From Phycisphaeraceae bacterium (lineage in GTDB: Bacteria > Planctomycetota > Phycisphaerae > Phycisphaerales > Phycisphaeraceae), in assembly GCA_029260595.1 (NCBI GenBank), contig JAJDCY010000010.1, forward strand, positions 731,675 to 795,674: a stretch of 64,000 bases of DNA, in the 5' to 3' direction. The notes below the pieces were generated by a model that did not search any database, was not told the origin of the DNA, and saw nothing but the letters and a program-made list of their open reading frames with translations. This document shows positions 8,362-17,679 of the stretch, piece after piece. How positions within the stretch are numbered: position 1 is the stretch's first letter; each line of letters begins with the position of its first letter. The translations under genes were made by a program, and so were the position numbers.

Positions 8362-10590
8362 TCAAACGCTCGGTGCCTCCTGAGCGCCTGAATCGCTGGC
8401 GATCTTGATGACGCGGTTGCTGTACCCGTCCTTCTTGTCCGCGACTACCGCGGGTGCCGCGACCGGTGTCGCGGTGGGCTTGCGCCCCGATCGCCGCCGC
8501 CGCTTGGGTGGCGCGGCGGGCTTCGCGGTATCGTCGGCAGTCGCCGATTTCTCGGCCGGCTCGCCGCTGTCGCCGCCGGTGTCCTCACCACCTGCCTTGG
8601 CCTTGGACTGGCGTGATCGGCCACGCCCGCCACGTCGCCGCCGCTTAGGCTTAGGCTTCACCGTTGGGTCGTCGCCGGGTGATCCGTCAACGGCGGCTTC
8701 CGAAGTAACAGCCGGTGACTCAACTTTGGCGTGATCGGCCTTATCGGTTTGCTGTTCGTTGGCCGGCTGATCGGATTCGGCCACTGGCGCTGCGTCTCCC
8801 TCGGCTTTCTGCCCGCGGCCGCGTCCGCCTCGGCGTCTGCGTCGGCGGCGTTTGGGCTTGGCATCGCCACTATCGGCTTCATCGCTGACTTCACTCGGAT
8901 CGTTCAGATCACCGAGGTCGTACTCGCCACCGACAAGGCTGTCATCAAGCGCGGGCTCAGCCGCGTCGCCCGCATCAACCGGGGCCGCTGCGCGGGCCGC
9001 TGCGTCCTCGGCGAGGCTGCGTTCAACGGACAACAGTGTTGGCTCGCCCATGCCCTTGCGCCCGTCGGCACTCACCTCGCGGTCTTGCGAGTCGAATCCG
9101 TTGATGTGGACGTAGTCGACCGAGCCGCCGCCGACGCGGACCATCACGGACTTGCCGTGCCTGCGTTCAATCGACACCAACTGTTCCCGCGCGTGGTTGA
9201 GCAGGTAGAACGCCACGTCAGGGCTGATCGTCAGCTCGACACGGACGACCCCCTCGTGGTGCAGGATCAGCGCCAGCCGTCGCATCACGTCCAGCACGAC
9301 CGACTCGATGCTCTTGGATTGTCCGGCCCCGTGGCAGTTAGGGCAGTCCATATAGATCGATTTTTTCAGCGAAGGCCGCATGCGCTGGCGGGTCATCTCG
9401 AGGATGCCAAAGTCGCTGATCGGCAGCGTGTGTGTGCGTGCCCGGTCGTTCTTGAGGTTGTTGCGGAAGCGTTGCTCGATATCGCGCCGGTGCTTGCGCT
9501 GCACCATATCGATCAGGTCGATCACCACCACGCCACCCAGATCGCGCAGCCGAAGCTGGCGGCAGACCTCGTCGGTCGCCTCGATGTTCGTCTTATACGC
9601 GGTCGACTCGGCGTCTTTGTTGTCGCGGTTCTTGCCGCTGTTGACATCGATCGCGACGAGCGCCTCGGTCGAGTCGATCACCAGTGACCCGCCGGACTTG
9701 AGCGGCACCTCGCGGGCGTTGATGTTCTCGATCTGGCTCTCCACTCCGTAGCGGTAGAAGATCGGGACCGGGTCGCGGTACACCATCACACGCGATGTGG
9801 TCCGCGGGTTGGCGATCGCGAGATAGTCTTTCGCCCGCTTCGCCGCGGCGACGTTGTCGACAATGATCCGCTCGATGCTCGTCGTGAACACATCGCGGAT
9901 CGTGCGGATCAGCAGGTCGGACTCCGCGTAGAGCACACCGACAGAGTTCCTGCCCTTCATCCGCTGGTCGATGGCTTTCCACAGACGCTGCAGGTACGCC
10001 AGGTCGCGCTTGAGTTCGGTCTTGGTCTGACCGACCCCTGCTGTGCGGATGATGAACCCAAAGTCGGAAGGGGGGTCGAGTTCATCGAGGATGCGTCGCA
10101 TATCGCGGCGAGCCTCGTCGTCCTCGATCTTGCGGGAGACGCCCATCTTCTCCATGTGGGGCATCATCACGAGGTACCGCCCGGGGATGGATAGGTAACT
10201 CGTCAGCGTCGGGCCCTTGGTCCCGATGCCCTCTTTGAGCACCTGAACCAGGATCTCCTGCCCGCGCGAGAGACATTTCTGGATCGGAGGCCGGTCGCGG
10301 CGGGGCGTCTTCATCCCGACCCGCTCGCTGTCCTCCTTGGCGTCCTGCCCGAAGTACATCGGGTGCAGGTCGGAGATATGCAAGAACCCGTTACGATCCA
10401 GGCCAAAATCGATAAACGCAGCCTGGATAGATGGTTCCACGTTTAATACGCGGCCCTTGTAGATATTTCCGACGTGCGATTCGCTGCTGGCCCGCTCCTG
10501 GTAGATTTCTTCTAGCTGGTCGTTTTCGATGATTGCGATCCGGCATTCCTCGCCGGGCACATAATTGATCAACATTTGTCGTTTAGACAT
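8362..10590 (-). CDS. rng: Ribonuclease E/G family endoribonuclease
   Basis: Members cut single-stranded AU-rich RNA in mRNA decay and rRNA or tRNA maturation. The 742-residue protein has an S1 RNA-binding domain near residues 38-130 (NIYKGRVLNV, AFIDFGLDRNGFLH). The catalytic core carries the two metal-binding aspartates in VAIDVNSGKN and DLIDM. The zinc-link motif CPNCHGAG allows dimerisation. The last 230 residues or so are low-complexity: an acidic stretch followed by repeated Lys/Arg/Gly blocks such as KPKRRRRRRR. That tail resembles RNA- or partner-binding tails of RNase E but has no recognisable scaffold motifs. Length and tail lie between classical RNase G and RNase E. A dyad lies upstream, outside the coding region. 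Confidence 0.93.
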   Translation of the reverse strand: MSKRQMLINYVPGEECRIAIIENDQLEEIYQERASSESHVGNIYKGRVLNVEPSIQAAFIDFGLDRNGFLHISDLHPMYFGQDAKEDSERVGMKTPRRDRPPIQKCLSRGQEILVQVLKEGIGTKGPTLTSYLSIPGRYLVMMPHMEKMGVSRKIEDDEARRDMRRILDELDPPSDFGFIIRTAGVGQTKTELKRDLAYLQRLWKAIDQRMKGRNSVGVLYAESDLLIRTIRDVFTTSIERIIVDNVAAAKRAKDYLAIANPRTTSRVMVYRDPVPIFYRYGVESQIENINAREVPLKSGGSLVIDSTEALVAIDVNSGKNRDNKDAESTAYKTNIEATDEVCRQLRLRDLGGVVVIDLIDMVQRKHRRDIEQRFRNNLKNDRARTHTLPISDFGILEMTRQRMRPSLKKSIYMDCPNCHGAGQSKSIESVVLDVMRRLALILHHEGVVRVELTISPDVAFYLLNHAREQLVSIERRHGKSVMVRVGGGSVDYVHINGFDSQDREVSADGRKGMGEPTLLSVERSLAEDAAARAAAPVDAGDAAEPALDDSLVGGEYDLGDLNDPSEVSDEADSGDAKPKRRRRRRRGGRGRGQKAEGDAAPVAESDQPANEQQTDKADHAKVESPAVTSEAAVDGSPGDDPTVKPKPKRRRRGGRGRSRQSKAKAGGEDTGGDSGEPAEKSATADDTAKPAAPPKRRRRSGRKPTATPVAAPAVVADKKDGYSNRVIKIASDSGAQEAPSV

Positions 10591-10724
10591 TGATTTCCTT
10601 GGGGATATCCGCTGTTCCCGCAGCCGCGTGTGATTGGTCGCGGCGGGCGCGGGATCAGTAAATATGGGGTGAAAGTTTTTTGGTTGTCGTCATGCAATAA
10701 ATGCAATGTGTGTAAGTTGTTTTC

Positions 10725-10743
10725 TGGCCAGAATTTCTGGCCA
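10725..10743. repeat. Perfect 9-bp inverted repeat upstream of rng
   Basis: TGGCCAGAA, one spacer base, then TTCTGGCCA form a perfect dyad. The same stretch can be read as two direct copies of TTTCTGGCCA 13 bases apart. It lies about 135 bases before the rng start, in an AT-richer part of a 287-base intergenic region that otherwise shows no gene. An operator for rng is one explanation; a structured 5' leader is another. Confidence 0.5.
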
Positions 10744-10877
10744 ATATATCAATCAGGGTGACGGGTGGCCGGCTCGGCCGCTTACCTGCCCGCCATGAGT
10801 GGGCTCGCCCCGGTGCAGCCACCCTCTGTCCCTATCATAGGCGACCGGGGCGGGCTTCGGAAGGGGCCGCTCCAAGA

Positions 10878-12641
10878 TCAAAATCCCATCGATCGCCCGC
10901 CGAAAACCTCCGGGCAGGCTTTGTGGACTTCGTTCTTGAGATAGTTCATCACCTCGCGGTCGGTATCAAACGACATCGCTTTGCGCGCCACACGCTTGCA
11001 CTGGTCGATGCTGACGCTGCGCAGGATCTGCTTGACCTCCGGGATCGCCGGCGGGGTGATCGACAGGCTCGTGAGTCCGAGCCCGAGCAGCAACATCACG
11101 AACTCGGGCTGGCCGCCCATCTCGCCACAGAGGCTGACCTCAATCTTCGCGCGTTGGCCGGCGCGGATCACACCCTGGATCAGTTGGAGCACCGCCGGGT
11201 GCCCGCCGGAATATAGACTCGCGATCCGCTCGTTGCCGCGGTCGACCGCGAGCGTGTACTGGATCAGGTCGTTGGTGCCGATGCTGAAAAAGTCCACCTC
11301 TTTGCTCAGCGCCGCCGCCTGGATCGCCGCCGAGGGCACTTCGATCATCATGCCGATCGGGATGTTCTCCTGGAACGGGATGCCTTGGTCCTGCAGGTCC
11401 TCCATCACGTCGCTGAGGATCATCTTGGCCTGACGCAGTTCCATGATGTTGCTGATCATCGGGAACATGATACGGATCGGCCCATCGGCGCTGGCCCGGA
11501 TGATCGCGCATAGCTGGCGTTTGAATAGCGGCAGGTTTTGCAGACAAAGGCGGATCGACCGGCAGCCGAGGAACGAGTTGCGCTCGGTCTGGTCGATCAG
11601 GTCGGACGGCGCGACTTTGTCGGCGCCCAGGTCCAGGGTGCGGATCGTAATGGGCAGCCCGTTCAGCTCATGAATCGCTTCTTTATAGGCCTCGAACTGC
11701 TCCTCCTCGGTCGGCTCGGTTTCTGACGCCAGATACAAAAACTCCGTGCGGTACAGCCCGATCCCCTGCGCGCCCTTCTGGAGAGCAGTCTGGATCTCGC
11801 TGGGAAACTCGATGTTCCCCATCAGGCTGATGTCCGTCCCGTCCTTGGTCTGCGCCGGCAGGTGGATCAGTTGGTCGAGGCTGCTTTCGAACTCCGCCAC
11901 CCGCCGGCGCTCCAGCCGGTATTCGAGCAGCTTCGCCGCGTCCGGCTCGATGATTACCAGCCCGCGATTACCGTCGATGATCACCGTATCGCCGGTCGTC
12001 ACGTCGGCTGTGATGTCCTCGAGCCCGACGATGGCCGGGATGCTTAACGCGTGCGCCAGAATCGCCGTGTGGCTGGTGCGCCCGCCGGCGTCGGTGGCTA
12101 ATGCGCGGACCTTCTCTCGATCGAATGACGCGGTCTGGCTTGGCGTCAGGTCGTGCGCGATCACGACGGCCTGGTGCTTGAGCTGCGCCAGGTCGGCGCG
12201 CGTTTGGCCGATCAGGTGGCCCATGATCCGCCGCTCGATGTCCCAGATGTCGCTGACGCGCTCGCTGAAATACCGGTTGGCCTGGTCTTTGAACACGCGC
12301 GCGAGCTGGCGCATCACGGTGTACACCGCGTACTCAGCCGAGACTTGCTCGTCGCGGATCATCTGGCGGAACTGGCCGATCAGGTGCTGGTCGTTGAGCA
12401 GGCCCAGGTGAAAGGCGAAGATCTTGGCGTGCTCGGCACCGATCTTCGACGTGGCGTGCTGCTTGATCTGTTCGAGGTCTTTGCCGCTATGGTCGAGTGC
12501 CGCGTCGAGGCGTTCGAGTTCCTTCTCCAACTGATCGGGCGCGACCACCCGCCGGGGGATCGGCTGATCCTCCGCGTCCAGAACGATCGCCCGGCTGATC
12601 GCGACGCCGGGCGAGACGGGGATTCCCTTTTTAATCAGCAT
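10878..12641 (-). CDS. ptsI: Phosphoenolpyruvate-protein phosphotransferase (PTS enzyme I)
   Basis: Enzyme I takes phosphate from PEP and passes it to HPr. The 587-residue protein has the normal length. The N-terminal helical HPr-binding region precedes the phospho-histidine motif GGRTSHTAI, with His191. The C-terminal TIM barrel carries the PEP-binding arginine block (YRTEFL region) and the active-site signature LCGEMGG. The start ATG gives the expected N-terminus, KKGIPVSPGVA. No HPr or EII gene is adjacent, so it may serve a regulatory chain or partners elsewhere. It lies between metK and rng on the same strand, with gaps of 181 bases before it and 287 after it. Confidence 0.93.
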   Translation of the reverse strand: MLIKKGIPVSPGVAISRAIVLDAEDQPIPRRVVAPDQLEKELERLDAALDHSGKDLEQIKQHATSKIGAEHAKIFAFHLGLLNDQHLIGQFRQMIRDEQVSAEYAVYTVMRQLARVFKDQANRYFSERVSDIWDIERRIMGHLIGQTRADLAQLKHQAVVIAHDLTPSQTASFDREKVRALATDAGGRTSHTAILAHALSIPAIVGLEDITADVTTGDTVIIDGNRGLVIIEPDAAKLLEYRLERRRVAEFESSLDQLIHLPAQTKDGTDISLMGNIEFPSEIQTALQKGAQGIGLYRTEFLYLASETEPTEEEQFEAYKEAIHELNGLPITIRTLDLGADKVAPSDLIDQTERNSFLGCRSIRLCLQNLPLFKRQLCAIIRASADGPIRIMFPMISNIMELRQAKMILSDVMEDLQDQGIPFQENIPIGMMIEVPSAAIQAAALSKEVDFFSIGTNDLIQYTLAVDRGNERIASLYSGGHPAVLQLIQGVIRAGQRAKIEVSLCGEMGGQPEFVMLLLGLGLTSLSITPPAIPEVKQILRSVSIDQCKRVARKAMSFDTDREVMNYLKNEVHKACPEVFGGRSMGF

Positions 12642-12822
12642 CGTGTGTGTAGCCGCGGTCGTGGGGGCCCGGGAGGATCGCGTCGTGGGCCGAGCCGCAG
12701 CCGATTGCCCCGTGCGGCTCGCAGAGCGGCACCACGGAGGCCATGCCCCCCTTATCGGCTAGACACAGCGCCCAATTGCGGCGATCCGAGCCAATTGGTT
12801 ACCGGCCGCCGTTCTCGCCCGT

Positions 12823-14037
12823 CTAGGCCGATCGCTTCGCATCCGCGGCCAGCTTCTTCGCCAGGTCCGTTTTCTCCCATGAGAACTGTGATCGGCCGAA
12901 GTGCCCGTGCCGCGCCGTCTCCCGGTAGATCGGCCGCCGCAGTTTCAAGTGGCTGATGATCCCTGCCGGCGTCAGCGGGAAGTGTTTGCGGACCAGCTTG
13001 CTGATCAGGCCTTCGTCGATCGTCGCCGTGCCCTGCGTGTCGACTAACACGCTGATTGGCTGGGGCACGCCGATCGCGTAAGCCAGTTGCACCTCGCAGA
13101 TATCAGCCAACCCGGCCGCGACGACATTCTTCGCGATATACCGCGCCATGTAGCTGGCCGATCGGTCGACCTTCGTCGGGTCCTTACCCGAGAACGCGCC
13201 GCCGCCGTGACACCCGCGCCCGCCATACGTATCCACGATGATTTTCCGCCCGGTCAGCCCGGTGTCGCCGTGCGGCCCGCCGATCTCGAACTGCCCGGTC
13301 GGGTTCACGTGGATCTTCACCTTCTTCGAATCATAAAGCCGCTTGGGCATGCACGGCTCGATGATGTGTTTGATGACCTGCTTTTTGAGCGCCACCTGTT
13401 TCGCTCGCCCGTTCCACTGCGCGGTGTGCTGCGTCGAGATCACCACCGTGTGGATCCGCTGGGGTTTATTGCCCTTGTACTCGACAGTCACCTGGCTCTT
13501 CGCGTCCGGGCGCAATCCTTTGATAATGTTCTTCTGGCGCACGACGGCTTGGCGCTCGACCAACCGGTGCGACAAGTCGATCGGCAGCGGCATGAGGTTG
13601 CGCGTCTCGCGGCAGGCGAAGCCGAACATCAGCCCCTGGTCGCCCGCGCCCTGCTCCTTGTGCAGCCCCGCGCCTTTGCTCACACCCATCGAGATATCCG
13701 CCGACTGCCCGTGGATCGTGCGGATCACCGCGCAACTCTCGGCGTCGAACTTCATTGCCGGGTCGGTGTAGCCGATCTCGCGAAGCGTCTCGCGGACGGT
13801 TTCTTCGATGTTGTCCAGCGCCTTGACGGCTTTGTCGTTGTGGACGGTGACCTCACCGGCGACCATCACCAGCCCGGTCGTGCACAGCGTCTCGCACGCA
13901 CACCGCGCCATCGGGTCCGCGGCCAGCAGGCTGTCGAGCACCGCGTCGGAGACCTGATCGGACACCTTGTCCGGGTGCCCCATCGAGACGGATTCGCTAG
14001 TGAAAAGATGAGTCCCGCTGCTGTAATTCGCGGCCAT
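12823..14037 (-). CDS. metK: S-adenosylmethionine synthase
   Basis: MetK makes S-adenosylmethionine from methionine and ATP. Family signatures are all present: GHPDKVSDQ near the N-terminus, [12 protein letters not shown], and the phosphate-loop block [18 protein letters not shown] chose the ATG at 14037 (404 residues) over the one at 14067. It has an AGGAA ribosome site 7 bases upstream and starts right before the conserved HLFTSESVS strand. No S-adenosylmethionine riboswitch motif was recognised in the 187 bases upstream. Confidence 0.95.
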   Translation of the reverse strand: MAANYSSGTHLFTSESVSMGHPDKVSDQVSDAVLDSLLAADPMARCACETLCTTGLVMVAGEVTVHNDKAVKALDNIEETVRETLREIGYTDPAMKFDAESCAVIRTIHGQSADISMGVSKGAGLHKEQGAGDQGLMFGFACRETRNLMPLPIDLSHRLVERQAVVRQKNIIKGLRPDAKSQVTVEYKGNKPQRIHTVVISTQHTAQWNGRAKQVALKKQVIKHIIEPCMPKRLYDSKKVKIHVNPTGQFEIGGPHGDTGLTGRKIIVDTYGGRGCHGGGAFSGKDPTKVDRSASYMARYIAKNVVAAGLADICEVQLAYAIGVPQPISVLVDTQGTATIDEGLISKLVRKHFPLTPAGIISHLKLRRPIYRETARHGHFGRSQFSWEKTDLAKKLAADAKRSA

Positions 14038-14224
14038 GCGTGAGTTCCTGATCGGTAATAGTAGCAAAAAGCTTTCTGGAAACCCCCCAAAAAGCCCGCG
14101 TCTTGTACCGCGCGGTCAGAAATGCGGCAAACGGTGGGCAGGCCGACCCCACTCAGGTTGGCGGATGGATCGAAGAAGATGCACAGTAGTGGTTGTCGGC
14201 TGTGCGGACGCCGGCGCGGCCCGA

Positions 14225-14884
14225 TCACCGCCGCGTGCGCCTTACGGGATGCCTGATCCCGCTTAACCAGTACAGCCCGGGGGCGAGTACCCACAGCGTC
14301 GCCGGTACCGGGGTTGACAGCGGTTCGGGTGCCGGCCCGATGCTACCGGGGATCACACGGATATTGACAACGTCGAAACCGGGTGAGCTGCCTCGCGTAT
14401 CCAGCCCGACAATCTTGACCGCCTGGACGGGGTCGATCGGCCCGATTGTCGCGAGGTCGAATGACGTCGTCATCCCGTCGTGAGCCCTTCCCAGGAAAAC
14501 GAAATCAACCAAGTTGGTGCTCACAAAAATATTGGCCTCGTCGCCGAACGGTCCGATCTCACGGATGAAAATGTCATTGCCCGGGCCGTCTATGATCGTC
14601 TCGTCCGTGAAGCCGACAGTGACATACGAACCCATCGGAAGCGAGAGATAGTCCACCTGAGAGTTCGAACCCGGATCGCTTCCAACTACCACATCGAGCG
14701 ACACGGGGACCGGGTTGCCTATCCCGGTCGCGGGTCCGCCGCCGTAGGGCCCGTCGATCGGGCCGGCGCCGCTGTCAAAGAAGTCCAAAACAACGTCGGC
14801 ATACCCGTACTCAGCCGCGTGGGCTCCGGTGCCAGACAAGCAGATCAGGGCCGCCGCCATCGAGATAGCCAGCTCGATCTTCAT
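14225..14884 (-). CDS. Secreted protein with VPxPA-type PEP-CTERM sorting signal
   Basis: A 219-residue predicted exported protein of unknown function. It has a signal peptide (about residues 1-23, ending GTGAHAA) and a beta-rich body with many Gly, Asp and Pro. The C-terminus reads TPVPATLWVLAPGLYWLSGI followed by an Arg-rich tail. This matches the VPLPA-type variant of the PEP-CTERM signal: a short Pro motif, a hydrophobic span and a basic end. In known systems the signal is processed by an exosortase; none is in this window. The start is supported by AAGGAG 7 bases upstream of the ATG. Nothing in the body identifies an enzyme. Confidence 0.75.
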   Translation of the reverse strand: MKIELAISMAAALICLSGTGAHAAEYGYADVVLDFFDSGAGPIDGPYGGGPATGIGNPVPVSLDVVVGSDPGSNSQVDYLSLPMGSYVTVGFTDETIIDGPGNDIFIREIGPFGDEANIFVSTNLVDFVFLGRAHDGMTTSFDLATIGPIDPVQAVKIVGLDTRGSSPGFDVVNIRVIPGSIGPAPEPLSTPVPATLWVLAPGLYWLSGIRHPVRRTRR

Positions 14885-15192
14885 CGCGTCGCTCCTTCAG
14901 GGCCGGCAAGTCGTGGTCCGTCAAGGTCGTCGTACCAACTCGATACCCTGCCACCGAGACATGGGCGGTGTGGCAGGCGGTGCGTGTGGGAGTGACCGGG
15001 CCGGGATCACACATATCGCGGTTGCGCGGTGCTTTGACGCGTGGGGGGCTGATCAGCCCGCGGCGACCCGCATCGGCAACAGGAAATCTTATGTAACGGA
15101 GCGATCCTCGATATCGGGAATCCAATAAGACGATGATTCAAACTTGGGACGGGTGAGCGTCGATCTTCGCGGGTCGCGTACGTTGTCGAGAC
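14885..15192. other. Intergenic region without recognised features
   Basis: This 308-base gap separates two minus-strand genes. Apart from the AAGGAG ribosome site next to 14884, I see no ORF with coding character, no tRNA and no clear terminator. Confidence 0.5.
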
Positions 15193-16098
15193 TCATCTAT
15201 CTTTAGGCTGTACTGTGCCGGATTGCTGGATCGCAGCGACTTGCTTCTGAATACCCGCCGTCTTCGCCGCGGCCGCGTCGATTGAGGCGGCAAGGCCCGC
15301 GTACTTCATCGATAACTGTTCGTCATCGATAGACAACTTATCGGTAGCGCTATCGTACTCCCAGTTCCCCTGATGGTCTGCCAGCAGGTTGATTACCGAC
15401 CGGTAGATCGGCAGGACCTCTCGATCTATTTGTCGCAGTTGAGCGACCAGATCCGGCCGCGCCCCGGTAGACCAACGTGACACGAGATAGTCGACGGCCT
15501 GACCATCGAGGCCGATAGCGCGAAGCCGCGTGCGCAGTCGAGTTTCGAGTCCGCCATAGTGAGCTTCGAAAGCATCATTCTCCCGCTCCACGTCTGTCAG
15601 ACGCGCCAGGCGCCGCTCGCGATTGCCAGGGACTTTGAGCCCCTTAGGGCTGAACCCGCCACTGTCTGAGAATGCCAGATACGCAGCCTGAAGGTCGTGG
15701 GCCTCGGCCACGATCGAATCAGACAGCTCGGTCAGGATCGCGGTGATCTCCTCGTCCTGACGAGCGGAAACACCGCCAGGCGGCACGCCCGGTCCCTCCC
15801 GGCCAACCTCTGCACTAGACCCAATCAGAACCAGGACGAGCATGATAATGAGCGTCGTGGTCGCGGCTGATCGCCGGCCACGCGAAAGATGCCAAACAAC
15901 CCATGCCGGGAGGACGCTAATCAATAGGGTGCCAACTAAGGTTCCGGCGGCTGTACTGACCGATACCGTCAGGTCATTGGACCTCATCGCCCTTACCGCT
16001 TGCAGGCCGCAGGTGCTAGCGAGCAGCACCAACGCGATTGGGTGGACGGAGAAGGACTTCTTCACTCTCTCCACCGGGGCAGTCTGCGGTTCGGTCAT
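15193..16098 (-). CDS. Unknown membrane protein with long soluble C-terminal domain
   Basis: A 301-residue protein I do not recognise. Three hydrophobic segments occupy the N-terminal 100 or so residues (near IALVLLASTCGL, GTLVGTLLISVLPAWVV and LIIMLVLVLIGSS). A mostly helical, charged region of about 190 residues follows, probably outside the membrane on one face. The last 40 residues, rich in Ala and Gln, could form a coiled coil. The start has AAGGA 9 bases upstream. It is followed by a PEP-CTERM gene and preceded by the antiporter gene on the same strand. No catalytic motif is visible. Confidence 0.65.
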   Translation of the reverse strand: MTEPQTAPVERVKKSFSVHPIALVLLASTCGLQAVRAMRSNDLTVSVSTAAGTLVGTLLISVLPAWVVWHLSRGRRSAATTTLIIMLVLVLIGSSAEVGREGPGVPPGGVSARQDEEITAILTELSDSIVAEAHDLQAAYLAFSDSGGFSPKGLKVPGNRERRLARLTDVERENDAFEAHYGGLETRLRTRLRAIGLDGQAVDYLVSRWSTGARPDLVAQLRQIDREVLPIYRSVINLLADHQGNWEYDSATDKLSIDDEQLSMKYAGLAASIDAAAAKTAGIQKQVAAIQQSGTVQPKDR

Positions 16099-16156
16099 GG
16101 CTCAGATCCTTGACATCAGGTGGCTCGCTTCGCAGCCCAGCGGGCAGTCCTGCAGA

Positions 16157-16177
16157 GGTTTGTTCGAGTAACAAACC
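16157..16177. repeat. Perfect 8-bp inverted repeat between antiporter and membrane-protein genes
   Basis: GGTTTGTT, a 5-base loop CGAGT, then AACAAACC. A weaker outer complementarity (AGAGGT against ACCTCT about 30 bases on) could extend the structure. It lies in the 160 bases after the antiporter stop and before the 16098 start. No T-tract follows on either strand, so it is either a weak terminator, an mRNA end stabiliser or a protein site. Confidence 0.4.
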
Positions 16178-16258
16178 CGGTAACGGCAGTACCTCTTAGG
16201 CCGCTGCAGAAATACTGTCATCTAAGATATCACGTTATTTGTGTACCGGAGCCCGCGA

Positions 16259-17566
16259 TTAATACCCATCGGCACTAACCGGGTGGGACGCCCGGCTGGC
16301 CCCTAGCCCACATGCACGAATCAGCGGGCCGAGCGTCAGGCCCTGCACCGCGATCGAGAAGATCACGACGATGTAGGTGACCGCGAGGATCGCGTCGCGT
16401 TCGGTGCCGCCGGCTGCGCGTGGGATTGACAGTGCCAGTGCGACCGAGATCCCCCCGCGCAGGCCCGCCCAGGTCATGATCTTGGCAGTGTGCTTCGCGG
16501 ATCGGCGACCGGTGACCAGCCGCAACGCGGTGAGCGACCCGCCGACCGTCATCATCCGTGCGAGCAGCACGACGGCGATCGCGCCGACGCCGGCCAACAG
16601 GTAGGACTTGCTAAACGTCAGCACCATGGCTTCGAGCCCGATGAGGACGAATAACAGTGCGTTGAGGATCTCGTCGATCAGTTCCCAGAACGTATCGAGG
16701 TGTTCACGCGTCCGGTCAGACATGGCCAATCTTCTGCCACGGTTACCAATCAACAGCCCCGCGACGACCATCGCGATCGGTCCGGACACGTGCAGCCGGC
16801 TCGCCAGTGCGTACCCGCCCATCACCAAGGCGAGCGAGACCAGAATCTCGACCTGGTAGTTGTCGATCCCCTTGAGCAGCCGGTACACCGCGAACCCGGT
16901 GACTAGCCCGAAGACCGCGCCGCCTACCGCTTCCTGGAAGAACAGCGTCAGGATCGGCCCGACAGAAGCTGCCTCGCCGCCGTGCCCAGCCGCACCAAAT
17001 CCCGCGATCCCGGCGATCACCAAAAACACCACCACGCCGACACCATCATTAAATAATGACTCGCCGGTGATCTTGGTCTCGAGCGTCTTGGGCACGCCGA
17101 GTGTCTTAAAAATCCCGAGGACCGCGATGGGGTCCGTTGGCGAGATCAGCGCTCCGAATAACAAGCACATGATTGGGCGGACGGTGATCCCGAGCGCCCC
17201 GAACAGCAGCCACATCATTCCCGCGATGATGAAAGTCGACGCCACGACCCCCAGCGACGCGAGAACGCTGATGACTGTCTTTTGCTCGGCCAGGTCGTTG
17301 ATATTGACGTGCAGCGCCCCGGCGAACAGCAGTGCGCCTAGCATCCCCTGCATGACCACCCGATTAAAGTCGATGCCCGCGAGCAGCTCACCCGCCTGCT
17401 CGGCGATTGCCGGCTCGATCCGCCCGGCCAGCATCAACGCCACCGACGCGGCCAGCCCGATCAGCATCACGCCGATCGTCGTGGGCAGCCGCAGCCAGCG
17501 ATAGCTCGCATAGCTGGCCGCCGCCGACAGAGTGATCAACGCCGCAACAACTTCGAATAGAGTCAT
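16259..17566 (-). CDS. Sodium/proton antiporter, CPA1 family
   Basis: A 435-residue polytopic membrane protein with about 12 hydrophobic segments, the usual size of bacterial CPA1 exchangers. Family features include the cation-site block ALISPTDPIAVLG near residue 140, the NDGVG motif (LFNDGVGVVVFLV) and the late Arg block TWAGLRGGISVALALSIPR. It would exchange Na+ or K+ for protons across the inner membrane for pH and ion homeostasis. It is transcribed divergently from the PBP2 operon. Its ATG lacks a Shine-Dalgarno sequence but follows a possible promoter closely. Confidence 0.88.
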   Translation of the reverse strand: MTLFEVVAALITLSAAASYASYRWLRLPTTIGVMLIGLAASVALMLAGRIEPAIAEQAGELLAGIDFNRVVMQGMLGALLFAGALHVNINDLAEQKTVISVLASLGVVASTFIIAGMMWLLFGALGITVRPIMCLLFGALISPTDPIAVLGIFKTLGVPKTLETKITGESLFNDGVGVVVFLVIAGIAGFGAAGHGGEAASVGPILTLFFQEAVGGAVFGLVTGFAVYRLLKGIDNYQVEILVSLALVMGGYALASRLHVSGPIAMVVAGLLIGNRGRRLAMSDRTREHLDTFWELIDEILNALLFVLIGLEAMVLTFSKSYLLAGVGAIAVVLLARMMTVGGSLTALRLVTGRRSAKHTAKIMTWAGLRGGISVALALSIPRAAGGTERDAILAVTYIVVIFSIAVQGLTLGPLIRACGLGASRASHPVSADGY

Positions 17567-17576
17567 GAGCGGTGGT

Positions 17577-17605
17577 AAGTTAGACCGTCACGGCAGCACC
17601 CGCAA
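17577..17605 (-). promoter_or_regulatory. Candidate promoter for the antiporter gene
   Basis: TTGCGG (17600-17605) and TAACTT (17577-17582) on the minus strand are 17 bases apart. The predicted start point is only a few bases before the antiporter ATG. Both hexamers are weak matches. Confidence 0.25.
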
Positions 17606-17679
17606 CGCCGGGTTGGTCGGTTGGATGCACAACCAAACACGGCGATGCCGGTCCCGAAACCCGTTTGGTCGAACCCGTA

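Noticed and set aside
13087-14043. A 318-codon plus-strand frame opposite metK
   Set aside because: Composition is His/Arg/Asp-rich as expected from antisense of metK; no domain features.
14038-14224. Possible S-adenosylmethionine riboswitch upstream of metK
   Set aside because: None of the SAM riboswitch core motifs that I know could be found on the minus strand, and a normal ribosome site is present.
14660-14690. GTTCGAACCC resembling a tRNA T-arm
   Set aside because: It lies within the coding frame of the PEP-CTERM gene and has no matching acceptor or anticodon stems.
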